From: Flavobacterium proteolyticum
GTDB taxonomy: Bacteria > Bacteroidota > Bacteroidia > Flavobacteriales > Flavobacteriaceae
Reading direction: 5' to 3'
DNA: 64,000 nt
Assembly: GCF_015223105.1 (NCBI RefSeq)
Contig: NZ_JADFTZ010000005.1
Coordinates: forward strand, 62,001-126,000
Below are positions 56,530 to 64,000 of this stretch, in pieces. Position numbers and translations under genes: made by a program. Under the pieces are notes generated by a model. The model saw only the letters and a program-made list of their open reading frames with translations, searched no databases and was not told where the DNA came from. Numbering within the stretch: position 1 is the stretch's first letter; every line of letters starts with the position of its first letter.

Positions 56530-58053
56530 TTATTTCACTTCTTCGGTCGTCGGTGTAACTTCTGTAGAACTTGAAGCATCTTTTGGCATATCTTCACCTT
56601 TTAAATACGTTGGTAAATTCAAACCAGCCATATTGAATAAATCATTTAATGGAGGAACGGTTTTCATCATTCCTGAAACGAAATTCGCAGTCGAACCATT
56701 ACCATCTGTATTATTTCCAGAATCCCAAACCGTGATTTTATCAATCTTGATATTCTTAACAGCTTCCACCTGAGTTTTAACCAATTCTGGTAATTTCTCG
56801 ATTAATAATAATTGGAATGCTTTTGTTGGATCACCACCAGCAGCTCCAACTACTTCACGGTAACCTTCTGCTTGTTTCGTTAAGATTTCATACAAACCTT
56901 TTGCCTCTGCTTCCATTTTTGCAAAGATTGCATCAGCTTCTCCTTTTGCTTGCACTCTAATTCTCTCTGCTTCAGCTTGTGCATCGATAACTGCTTTTTG
57001 TTTTGCAATTTCAGCCGGAATTACAATGTTAGCATTTTGTGTTGAACGTTCTCTTTCAGCACGTGCAGCTTCCGCTTTTTGTTCTGCTTGATACGCTTCT
57101 TCCAATGCTTTTGCTTGTTGTACTTTTTCCGAAGCTAACGCAATACGTAATGCTTCTGCTTCTTTTTCACGTCTTGCTGCTTCTGATTGCGCAATGGCAA
57201 TTTTAGCCTCATTTTCTCCTTGAATTGCAATCGCATTTGCCTCTGATGTTGCTACACGCGTATCTCTTTGTGCTTCTGCTTTTCCAATGCTTTCATCTCT
57301 AAAAGCAGCAGCAATACTTACTTCTCTATCTTTGTTCGTAACCGCAATTTTAACATCACGATCTCTGTGAGTTTCTGCAATTTGAACGTCTTTTTCTCTA
57401 TCAGCCACTGCTTTTCCAGTTTCCCCAATTTTCTCTTGTTCCGCAACCGAAATTTTAGCTTCGTTTATCGCTTTTGCAGCAGCTTCTTTTCCTAAAGCTT
57501 CAATGTAACCTGATTCATCTTTAATATCGGTAACGTTAACGTTAATTAATTTTAATCCGATTTTCTTCAATTCAGAATCTACGTTTTTCGAAATGTTATC
57601 TAAAAATTTATCTCTATCCGAGTTGATTTCCTCAATCGTCATTGTTGCAATAACCAAACGCAATTGTCCAAATAAAATATCTTTCGCCAATTCCTGAATT
57701 TGCTCTGGCGCTAAACCTAATAAACGCTCAGCAGCCGTATTCATACTGTCTGTTTCAGTAGAAATTGCGATAGTAAATCGACACGGAACATCCACACGAA
57801 TATTTTGACGAGAAAGCGCATTAGTTAAATTCGCCTCAATAGAAATAGGTTTTAAATCTAAAAATGAATAATCCTGAATTACAGGCCAAATAAAAGCACC
57901 ACCACCGTGAACACACTTAGCCGATGTGCCACCAGTTTTTCCATAAATAACTAAAATTTTGTCAGAAGGACATCTTTTGTAACGCGAAATTAAGGTCACG
58001 AAAGTAACGAATAGCACAAAAGCGGCTACAACAATAATGATAATTTGTGTCAT
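56530..58053 (-). CDS. flotillin-like SPFH protein
   Basis: A 507-aa membrane-associated scaffold. An N-terminal hairpin helix (about 4-24, IIIIVVAAFVLFVTFVTLIS) is followed by an SPFH domain (about 30-200) and a long Glu-Ala/Arg-rich coiled coil (about 200-400). The C-terminal part has PTKAFQLLLIEKLPELVKTQVEAVKNI and a Ser/Thr-rich end. Flotillins oligomerise at the membrane and affect protein localisation and fluidity. The gene follows the NfeD-like protein by 12 bases, the pairing seen for FloT/YuaF in Bacillus. Confidence 0.9.
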   Translation of the reverse strand: MTQIIIIVVAAFVLFVTFVTLISRYKRCPSDKILVIYGKTGGTSAKCVHGGGAFIWPVIQDYSFLDLKPISIEANLTNALSRQNIRVDVPCRFTIAISTETDSMNTAAERLLGLAPEQIQELAKDILFGQLRLVIATMTIEEINSDRDKFLDNISKNVDSELKKIGLKLINVNVTDIKDESGYIEALGKEAAAKAINEAKISVAEQEKIGETGKAVADREKDVQIAETHRDRDVKIAVTNKDREVSIAAAFRDESIGKAEAQRDTRVATSEANAIAIQGENEAKIAIAQSEAARREKEAEALRIALASEKVQQAKALEEAYQAEQKAEAARAERERSTQNANIVIPAEIAKQKAVIDAQAEAERIRVQAKGEADAIFAKMEAEAKGLYEILTKQAEGYREVVGAAGGDPTKAFQLLLIEKLPELVKTQVEAVKNIKIDKITVWDSGNNTDGNGSTANFVSGMMKTVPPLNDLFNMAGLNLPTYLKGEDMPKDASSSTEVTPTTEEVK

Positions 58054-58065
58054 ATAAATAAAGGA

Positions 58066-58623
58066 TTAGATTTTTTCTACGATAACTAAATTGTGCTCCA
58101 CAGCAACTACTTTTACAGCGCTTCCTGAAGTTAATTTTTCTGGTGAATTAGTAATTGCGTCCAATTCGTGAAAAGAACCATTCACGCTGATTTGAATTTT
58201 TCCTTTTCCAGATTTTGCTTCGGGAATGGTCAAATATACTTCAGCTGTTTTATTGATAGTGTTTTCAATTTTGAAACTATTATCTTCTGAAAGTTTCATT
58301 ATTTGTTTGATAATTAAAAAGAAAACACCCACAAAAAGAATTCCAACTAATACCGAAATTCCAATTAGAATCGTTTTGTTTTCGATTGATTGATAAAACG
58401 AAATTCCTGTCCAACTAAATCCCAATAAAAAGTTGATTAAGTTACGAAGGGTAAATAATTCAAACGGCATATCACCATCGCCGCCATCAGTATCGGTATC
58501 GGTTTCAGAACCGCTTAATCCAATGAAAGTGGAAATGGTTTGTAATAGGAAAAAGATACTCACCGGTAACGCAATGTACCAAAAAGCCTTGAGTAGTGGC
58601 TCGTAATGTTCAAGAAAGTTCAT
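58066..58623 (-). CDS. NfeD-like membrane protein
   Basis: A 185-aa protein with three to four membrane helices in the first 110 residues and a soluble C-terminal OB-fold (about 125-185; GKGKIQISVNGSFHELDAIT and GSAVKVVAVEHNLVIVEKI). NfeD-type proteins accompany flotillins. This one has only the membrane and OB parts and no N-terminal serine protease. It starts the operon, with the flotillin gene 12 bases downstream. It contains an Asp-rich loop (SETDTDTDGGDGDM) that might bind cations. Confidence 0.88.
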   Translation of the reverse strand: MNFLEHYEPLLKAFWYIALPVSIFFLLQTISTFIGLSGSETDTDTDGGDGDMPFELFTLRNLINFLLGFSWTGISFYQSIENKTILIGISVLVGILFVGVFFLIIKQIMKLSEDNSFKIENTINKTAEVYLTIPEAKSGKGKIQISVNGSFHELDAITNSPEKLTSGSAVKVVAVEHNLVIVEKI

Positions 58624-58707
58624 AGTTGTCAGTTAGTTTTGTAATTATACGATTACATTTACAAAAAGTTACAATTTACAAAAAAAATACTATGAACTTT
58701 CCTAATT

Positions 58708-59469
58708 TTATTTGATTTTATTGACAAATTTAGAAATGTCTGAAATCGGATTATGTTTTAAAAAGTTGATAAAAGCACTTCCAATAATCGCTCCTTTTTG
58801 ATATTGTGTAGCTTGTTGAAACGTTTCTTCATCTTTAATTCCAAAACCAACAATTTGTGGGTTTTTCAAGTTGAAATCAGCAATTCGTTTGAAGTAATCC
58901 ATTTGTTCTGAACCAAATCCTGATTGACTTCCTGTAACCGCAGCCGAACTCACCATATAAATAAAACTATCGGAAATGGCATCGATTTCTTGGATTCTTT
59001 CTTCCGAAGTTTGTGGCGAAATCAAAAAGATGTTTTTCAAACGGTATTTTTCGAAAATCGATTTGTATTCGGTTTCGTAAACGAATAATGGTAAATCAGG
59101 AATAATTAAACCATCAATCCCAACTTCTGCACACTTTTGACAAAATTTCTCTATTCCGAATTGCATCATCGGGTTAAAATAACCCATTATGATTAAAGGA
59201 ATTTGAACAGTTTTCCGAATATCTTTCAATTGTTCAAATAGGAGTGAAGTCGTCATGCCGTTTTCAATCGCAATAGTAGAACTTTCTTGAATGGTTGGTC
59301 CATCGGCTAACGGATCGGAAAAAGGCAACCCAATTTCAATCATATCTACACCGTTTTTTTCCAATTCTTGAATAATGGAAACGGTATCGTTCAATTTCGG
59401 AAATCCTGATGTAAAATAAATGGAAAGCAGTTTTTTATCTTCTTGTAATTTTTGGTTGATTCTGTTCAT
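58708..59469 (-). CDS. trpA: tryptophan synthase alpha chain
   Basis: Releases indole from indole-3-glycerol phosphate in the last step of tryptophan synthesis, passing it to TrpB through a tunnel. It has 253 aa. Motifs: MIEIGLPFSDPLADGPTIQ (catalytic Glu and Asp) and GYFNPMMQFG (Tyr-Phe-Asn). It is the last gene of the trp operon, separated from trpB by 153 bases that hold several repeats, unlike the other, tightly packed trp genes. A separate promoter in the spacer is possible but none is clear. Confidence 0.97.
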   Translation of the reverse strand: MNRINQKLQEDKKLLSIYFTSGFPKLNDTVSIIQELEKNGVDMIEIGLPFSDPLADGPTIQESSTIAIENGMTTSLLFEQLKDIRKTVQIPLIIMGYFNPMMQFGIEKFCQKCAEVGIDGLIIPDLPLFVYETEYKSIFEKYRLKNIFLISPQTSEERIQEIDAISDSFIYMVSSAAVTGSQSGFGSEQMDYFKRIADFNLKNPQIVGFGIKDEETFQQATQYQKGAIIGSAFINFLKHNPISDISKFVNKIK

Positions 59470-59602
59470 TTTTTTTTTGGTTTAAACGCTAAGACGCAAA
59501 GTTTTTCGCAAAGTGCGTAATGATTTTATTTAACATATAAGTCATATAAGATGATATATTAACTTTTTATAAAGTTTTTGAAAGTTCATGTAAGTTTTTA
59601 GC
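59470..59602 (-). other. repeat-rich spacer between trpB and trpA
   Basis: No gene. It holds two CGCAAAG copies (GACGCAAAG...CGCAAAGTGCG), a 9-base near-repeat CATATAAG(T/A), and AAGTTTTT copies at 59571-59600. With the heptamer array (59603-59637) it fills the whole gap. No T-run terminator is visible. Confidence 0.6.
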
Positions 59603-59637
59603 TAATCACTATTCACTAATTACTATTCACTAAACTT
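59603..59637 (-). repeat. heptamer array over the trpB stop codon
   Basis: Four in-register units TAATCAC, TATTCAC, TAATTAC, TATTCAC and a partial fifth on the plus strand. The trpB stop (59623-59625) lies inside the array, so it encodes the end of TrpB. Confidence 0.85.
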
Positions 59638-60810
59638 AAAATAATCAATATACGTATTCAAATCTTTGTCACCTCTTCCTGATAAGTTGATGATTACAAT
59701 ATCATTAGGTTGGAATTGTTTTTTATCCAAAACCGAAAAAGCATGAGCCGTTTCAATGGCTGGAATAATTCCTTCTGTTTTTGATACTTCTAATCCAGAT
59801 TGCATGGCTTCGGAATCTGTTATTGCGATAAATTCTGCTCGTTTTGTATCATGTAAATGCGCGTGAAGCGGACCAACTCCAGGATAATCCAATCCAGCGG
59901 AAATAGAGTAAGGTTCGGTAATTTGTCCGTCTTCGGTTTGCATTAATAAAGTTTTACTTCCGTGAATAATTCCAATTTTTCCTAAAACTGAAGTCGCAGC
60001 ACTTTCTCCAGAATCTACTCCATGTCCAGCAGCTTCCACAGCAATTAATTTCACCGATTCTTCATCTAAAAATTCGTAAAAAGCCCCAGCAGCATTGCTA
60101 CCGCCACCTACACAAGCTATTACGTAATCTGGATTTTCTCTGCCTTCTTGTTTTAAAAGTTGGGATTTAATTTCTTTGGAAATCACACTTTGAAAGCGTG
60201 CCACCATATCTGGATAAGGATGAGGTCCAACCACAGAACCAATAATGTAAAACGTATCAATTGGGTTATTAATCCAATCGCGAATTGCTTCATTTGTAGC
60301 ATCTTTCAAGGTTTTAGAACCCGAAGTTGCCGCTCGAACTTCTGCGCCCAACATTTTCATGCGAGCTACATTTGGTGCTTGTCTTTTAATATCGACTTCA
60401 CCCATGTACACGATACATTCTAATCCCATCAAAGCACAAACCGTTGCCGTTGCCACGCCGTGTTGACCTGCACCAGTTTCAGCAATGATTCGGGTTTTAC
60501 CTAAACGTTTTGCCACTAAAATTTGTCCGATAGTATTGTTGATTTTGTGTGCTCCTGTGTGACACAAATCTTCTCGCTTTAAGTAGATTTTGGTGTTGTA
60601 TTTTTCGGATAATCGTTTGGCAAAATACAAAGGCGTTGGACGACCTACAAATTGTTGCAATAAGTCTTTAAACTCTTCTTGAAAAGAAGGTTCGGCCATT
60701 ATTTTAAGATAGTTTTCTTTTAATTCTTCCACATTTGGGTATAGCATTTCAGGAATAAAAGCGCCTCCAAATTGGCCGTAAAATCCATTTTCATCAACAT
60801 TATATTTCAT
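59623..60810 (-). CDS. trpB: tryptophan synthase beta chain
   Basis: PLP enzyme joining indole and serine to tryptophan. It has 395 aa from [18 protein letters not shown] (ATG at 60810). PLP lysine in HTGAHKINN (about residue 84), [13 protein letters not shown] (phosphate site) and [11 protein letters not shown]. The start overlaps the trpF end by 11 bases. The last codons lie in a heptamer array. No second trpB copy is seen here. Confidence 0.97.
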   Translation of the reverse strand: MKYNVDENGFYGQFGGAFIPEMLYPNVEELKENYLKIMAEPSFQEEFKDLLQQFVGRPTPLYFAKRLSEKYNTKIYLKREDLCHTGAHKINNTIGQILVAKRLGKTRIIAETGAGQHGVATATVCALMGLECIVYMGEVDIKRQAPNVARMKMLGAEVRAATSGSKTLKDATNEAIRDWINNPIDTFYIIGSVVGPHPYPDMVARFQSVISKEIKSQLLKQEGRENPDYVIACVGGGSNAAGAFYEFLDEESVKLIAVEAAGHGVDSGESAATSVLGKIGIIHGSKTLLMQTEDGQITEPYSISAGLDYPGVGPLHAHLHDTKRAEFIAITDSEAMQSGLEVSKTEGIIPAIETAHAFSVLDKKQFQPNDIVIINLSGRGDKDLNTYIDYFKFSE

Positions 60811-61435
60811 ATAGCAATTTTTTAAATTTTTGTAATTTGATTTTATTTTTGATTCCAGGTTTTTTCTCAAAACGACTGTTAACATCAATTGCGTAGCATT
60901 TTTTTGCAGCGGGTGATTTTAGAAATTCTTTTAATCCGTCAATTTCTGTAGTTCCAATTCCACCACTTAAAAAGTAAGGAACATTAAAGTGATAGTTTTC
61001 CAAGACATTCCAATCGAAAGTAATGCCATTTCCTCCCGGTAATTTTCCTTTGGTATCAAAAAGAAAATAATCGACAGCTAATACATATTCTTTAACCACA
61101 GAAAAATTGAAATTCGAATCCATAGAAAAAACTTTGATGACTTCGACACCCAATTTTTTTACGTTTTTACAAAAAATAACCGACTCATTTCCGTGTAATT
61201 GAATGATATCTAATTGATATTGGTTTATTTTAGAAGCAATTTCTTGTATGGACGCATTTACAAAAACCCCAACTCTTTTTGTAGTTTCATGAAGTTCAGG
61301 AATCGAATCCAAAGTCATATTTCGTTTTGATTTTCCCCAAAAGATAAAACCAAGATAATCAGGATTTAAAGCCGATATTTCCTTAATATTTTCGGTTTCT
61401 TTCATGCCACAAATTTTTAGTTTTATGTTTTTCAT
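60800..61435 (-). CDS. trpF: phosphoribosylanthranilate isomerase
   Basis: Third step of tryptophan synthesis. It has 211 aa, a TIM barrel. Catalytic Cys in KICGMKE (residue 9) and Asp in the [12 protein letters not shown] region; [11 protein letters not shown] is the phosphate loop. A separate gene, not fused to trpC. It overlaps trpC by 4 bases and trpB by 11. The Lys-rich last 15 residues look like a tail. Confidence 0.94.
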   Translation of the reverse strand: MKNIKLKICGMKETENIKEISALNPDYLGFIFWGKSKRNMTLDSIPELHETTKRVGVFVNASIQEIASKINQYQLDIIQLHGNESVIFCKNVKKLGVEVIKVFSMDSNFNFSVVKEYVLAVDYFLFDTKGKLPGGNGITFDWNVLENYHFNVPYFLSGGIGTTEIDGLKEFLKSPAAKKCYAIDVNSRFEKKPGIKNKIKLQKFKKLLYEI

Positions 61436-62217
61436 ATCACTAATTTTTGAATGAATTTTTGAGCTTCCAAACCAGGATTTTCGGTTTTCATAAAATGTTC
61501 GCCCATTAAAAATCCTTGATATCCAAATTGTTGTAATTCTTTCACTGCTTCAATTCTATTAATTCCACTTTCAGATACTTTTACAAATTCATCTGGAATT
61601 TTAGTAGCTAATTCTTTGCTGTAATCTAAACTCACTTCAAAAGTTTTTAAATTGCGATTGTTTACGCCAATCATATCTAAGCTTGGCATAATTGATTTTT
61701 CCAATTCTTCCAAATTGTGAACTTCTAACAATACTTCTAAACCTAAACTTTGTGCAAATTCTGAAAGTTGCTTTATTTCTTCTCGAGTCAAAACCGCTGC
61801 GATTAGTAATATTACATCGGCTCCATGCGCTTTAGCCTCCAAAATTTGGTATTCGTCAACAATGAATTCTTTTCGTAACAAAGGAATATTTACCGAAGCT
61901 TTTGCTAATAACAAATCATCCAAACTTCCACCAAAATATTTCGCATCCGTCAAAACTGAAATTCCGCAAACACCAGCATTTTGGTACCCTAAAACAACAT
62001 CTTCAATGGAATGATTATTATTGATAACCGATTTCGATGGCGAACGACGTTTATGCTCCGCAATAATTCCAGAAGCGCTGTTTCTTAACAATTTACTCAT
62101 AGAATACGTGCGAGAATTGAATAAAACCGAAGCTTCCAATTGCGAAACAAGAATTATGTTTTTCTTTAATTCGACTTCACGCTTTTTGTCGGTGATGATT
62201 TTATCTAAAATGTTCAT
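61432..62217 (-). CDS. trpC: indole-3-glycerol phosphate synthase
   Basis: Closes the pyrrole ring to make indole-3-glycerol phosphate. It has 261 aa. Motifs: IIAEHKRRSPSK (catalytic Glu/Lys, about 49-60), PLLRKEFIVDEYQI (about 107), GVNNRNLKTFEV and VSESGI. Overlap of 4 bases with trpF and 2 bases after trpD, so fully co-transcribed. Normal length and composition. Confidence 0.96.
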   Translation of the reverse strand: MNILDKIITDKKREVELKKNIILVSQLEASVLFNSRTYSMSKLLRNSASGIIAEHKRRSPSKSVINNNHSIEDVVLGYQNAGVCGISVLTDAKYFGGSLDDLLLAKASVNIPLLRKEFIVDEYQILEAKAHGADVILLIAAVLTREEIKQLSEFAQSLGLEVLLEVHNLEELEKSIMPSLDMIGVNNRNLKTFEVSLDYSKELATKIPDEFVKVSESGINRIEAVKELQQFGYQGFLMGEHFMKTENPGLEAQKFIQKLVI

Positions 62218-62219
62218 GA

Positions 62220-63215
62220 TTAATTACTTATTGCGATTAATTTTTTTAATTTTTCCAATGCTTTTCCGCTGGCTAAACTTTCTTGTGCTTTGGATAAAGC
62301 TTCATCATAATTCGATTTTTCAACGGTTTGAATAGCGATAGCAGCATTTGCACAAACTACATTGTTTTGCGCCGAAGTTCCTTTTCCAGAAATGACATCA
62401 AAGAAAATTTTAGCTGATTCATCAACAGTTGTTCCGCCTTTGATGGTTTCTAGTTTGCATTCAGGTAATTTGAAATCGGATGGTTTTAAAATTTGTTCGG
62501 ATGCATTCGAAATGAATTTCACTTCATCGGTTAAGGAAACTTCATCAAATCCGCTTAACCCATGTAAAATGGAATAGTTAGTAGCAGTGTTTTGATATAA
62601 ATAGGCATACATTCGGGCTAATTCCAAACTAAAAACGCCTACCATTTGATTTTTGGGAAACGATGGATTTACCATAGGTCCCAACATATTAAAAAACGTT
62701 TTCACGCCTAATTCTTTTCGAATCGGACCCACATTTTTCATAGCAGGGTGGAAGAGCGGAGCGTGTAAAATAGCGATATTTGTTTCTTCAATAGATTTGG
62801 TTAAGAAATCAGAATCATTAGTGAATTTTACACCCATTTTTTCCATCACATTGCTTGAACCTGAAATTGAAGAAACACCATAATTTCCGTGTTTTGCGAC
62901 TTTAATTCCTGCTCCAGCTACGATAAATGAGGCAAGAGTAGAAATATTGAAAGTATCTTTTCCATCGCCACCTGTTCCACACAAATCAATCGTGTTGTAT
63001 GCGGAAAAATCAATTGGAATACACAATTCTAATAAAGCTTCACGAAAGCCTGCTAATTCTTCAATCGTAATGCTTCGCATCATGTAAACCGTCATGAAAG
63101 CTGCAATTTGACTTGGATTATAACTTCCCGAAGAAATATTGACCAAAACATCTTTAGCTTCTTCTTTATTTAGGATTTCGTGTTGGATTAAACGATTTAA
63201 TATATTTTTCATTTC
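62220..63215 (-). CDS. trpD: anthranilate phosphoribosyltransferase
   Basis: Transfers phosphoribosyl to anthranilate. It has 331 aa starting MKNILNRLIQHEIL (63215). An in-frame ATG at 63236 would add seven residues; the shorter start fits the family. Motifs: LCGTGGDGKDTFNIST (PRPP and anthranilate loop, about 77-92), KHGNYGVSSISGSSNVMEKMG and the metal-binding Asp-Glu in SGFDEVSLT. The spacer to trpG is 89 bases and holds a short hairpin. Confidence 0.96.
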   Translation of the reverse strand, partial: EMKNILNRLIQHEILNKEEAKDVLVNISSGSYNPSQIAAFMTVYMMRSITIEELAGFREALLELCIPIDFSAYNTIDLCGTGGDGKDTFNISTLASFIVAGAGIKVAKHGNYGVSSISGSSNVMEKMGVKFTNDSDFLTKSIEETNIAILHAPLFHPAMKNVGPIRKELGVKTFFNMLGPMVNPSFPKNQMVGVFSLELARMYAYLYQNTATNYSILHGLSGFDEVSLTDEVKFISNASEQILKPSDFKLPECKLETIKGGTTVDESAKIFFDVISGKGTSAQNNVVCANAAIAIQTVEKSNYDEALSKAQESLASGKALEKLKKLIAISN

Positions 63216-63249
63216 ATTTATTTTTAAATTGGACATAAGTTGGGCTGTA

Positions 63250-63274
63250 CTTCACTGATTTTGTGTTAGTGAAG
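63250..63274 (-). repeat. hairpin between trpG and trpD
   Basis: CTTCACT/AGTGAAG 7-bp stem with an 11-base loop, in the largest spacer of the trpEGDC part. No T run follows. Confidence 0.45.
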
Positions 63275-63304
63275 CAAGAAATTAAGCGTGTATGTTGTTT
63301 CTAA

Positions 63305-63868
63305 TTAATGGCTAAGCCAATTTTCTAGAATTTTTTTTCCGTAAGGAGTTAAAACACTTTCAGGATGATATTGAACGCCTCGAATATCAAAATGCGCGTG
63401 TTTCATTGACATAATTTGACCGTTTTCATCTGTAGAAGTTACGATTAAATCAGTAGGAAGGTTTTCATTGGAAATGACCCAAGAATGGTAGCGTCCTACT
63501 TCGAATTCGTTTGGTAAATCTTTGAAAATAAAGTCGTCTTCGGTTTTGATAACTTTAGTAGCGACACCGTGATACACTTTTTCTAAGTTGGTTAAATTTC
63601 CACCAAAAACTTCTCCGATAGCTTGCAAACCTAGACAAACTCCGAAAATACTTTTTGTTGAAGCATATTTTTTGATAACGTCTTTCAATAAACCTGCTTC
63701 ATCTGGAATTCCTGGTCCTGGCGAAAGTAGAATTTTATCGAATTTTTCTAACTCATTCAATTCAAACTCGTCGTTTCTGAAAACAGTTACTTTAGCGTTC
63801 AAATCCTCTAAATAGTGGACTAAATTGTACGTAAAACTATCGTAATTGTCTATAACTGCTATTTTCAT
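63305..63868 (-). CDS. trpG: anthranilate synthase component II (glutamine amidotransferase)
   Basis: Supplies ammonia from glutamine to TrpE. It has 187 aa, a class I glutamine amidotransferase. Motifs: IDNYDSFTYNLVHYLEDL (start), LLSPGPGIPDEAG, FGVCLGLQAIGEVFGG (catalytic Cys near 79) and GVQYHPESVLTPYG (His-Glu of the triad). Similar proteins (PabA) also serve folate synthesis; the trp context decides for TrpG. It starts 12 bases after the trpE stop. Confidence 0.95.
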   Translation of the reverse strand: MKIAVIDNYDSFTYNLVHYLEDLNAKVTVFRNDEFELNELEKFDKILLSPGPGIPDEAGLLKDVIKKYASTKSIFGVCLGLQAIGEVFGGNLTNLEKVYHGVATKVIKTEDDFIFKDLPNEFEVGRYHSWVISNENLPTDLIVTSTDENGQIMSMKHAHFDIRGVQYHPESVLTPYGKKILENWLSH

Positions 63869-63880
63869 GATGTCTTCTGT

Positions 63881-64000
63881 TTAAATGTTTTCTGCTAAAT
63901 CTAAAGCTTTTTGCAAAGCGCCTAACTTGTTGTACACTTCTTGCATTTCGTTTTCTTCGGATGAACTTTCTACAATTCCGGCTCCAGCTTGAAAGTGTAA
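63881..64000 (-). CDS. trpE: anthranilate synthase component I, C-terminal end
   Basis: The last 39 codons of a chorismate-utilising enzyme, cut by the window end. The text FQAGAGIVESSSEENE, then EVYNKLGALQKALDLA, is the typical C-terminus of TrpE/PabB. Position at the head of trpG-D-C-F-B-A makes TrpE the likely identity. Stop at 63881-63883. Confidence 0.88.
   Translation of the reverse strand, partial: LHFQAGAGIVESSSEENEMQEVYNKLGALQKALDLAENI

Overview
The window looks like a chromosomal segment of a Flavobacterium or close Flavobacteriaceae relative. The DNA is strongly A+T rich. Most genes that clearly start a transcript are preceded by the Bacteroidetes -7 box TAnnTTTG instead of a Shine-Dalgarno site. 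The gene content fits too: a TonB-dependent receptor with a carboxypeptidase-like regulatory domain, a type IX secretion (T9SS) sorting-domain protein, a monomeric isocitrate dehydrogenase, a cyclophilin-FKBP fusion, a YfhO-type membrane protein, DUF4834, and an alpha-oxoamine synthase of the sphingolipid/sulfonolipid type. I see no rRNA, tRNA, insertion sequence, integrase, phage gene or CRISPR array. No stretch over about 300 bases lacks a gene. Most genes are housekeeping, packed in short operons or convergent/divergent pairs.

Layout. 1-9.8 kb: partial TonB-dependent receptor, a secreted protein, icd, rplS-trmD, a methyltransferase, a dual PPIase, small unknowns and a thioredoxin-like protein. 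9.9-16 kb: pyrD and an HMG-CoA lyase converge on a Ca-type P-ATPase, followed by guaB. 16-26.3 kb (mostly minus strand): two adjacent CAP-domain proteins, a CPA2 antiporter, a polysaccharide deacetylase, an unknown gene coupled to purB, a sirtuin, and an ECF sigma/anti-sigma pair. 26.3-35 kb: trmH, a DEAD-box helicase with an RG-rich tail, a TRIC-like channel, rdgB with a candidate small RNA upstream, then the alpha-oxoamine synthase, a GNAT-like protein and an outer-membrane protein. 35-41 kb: YfhO protein, glycosyltransferase and flippase, a surface-polysaccharide block. 41-56 kb: Smr protein, cysteine desulfurase, pyrE and a divergent NUDIX gene, M14 peptidase, a second helicase, a T9SS protein, the ddl-unknown-coaD operon and the divergent PASTA-rluD pair, then yaaA. 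56.5-64 kb: flotillin/NfeD operon and a trpEGDCFBA operon, with trpE cut by the window edge.

Candidate novelty lies mainly between genes. Eight or more arrays of 7-base units, each with its own unit word but the same period, sit at or just downstream of stop codons. Six genes have the -7 box only 4-5 bases before the start codon, which predicts leaderless mRNAs. A roughly 65-nt structured small-RNA candidate with a consensus promoter and terminator lies upstream of rdgB. A terminator-like hairpin lies inside the signal-peptide coding region of the deacetylase, and a 134-bp inverted-repeat element sits between the M14 peptidase and the second helicase. I found no convincing new defence or mobile system.
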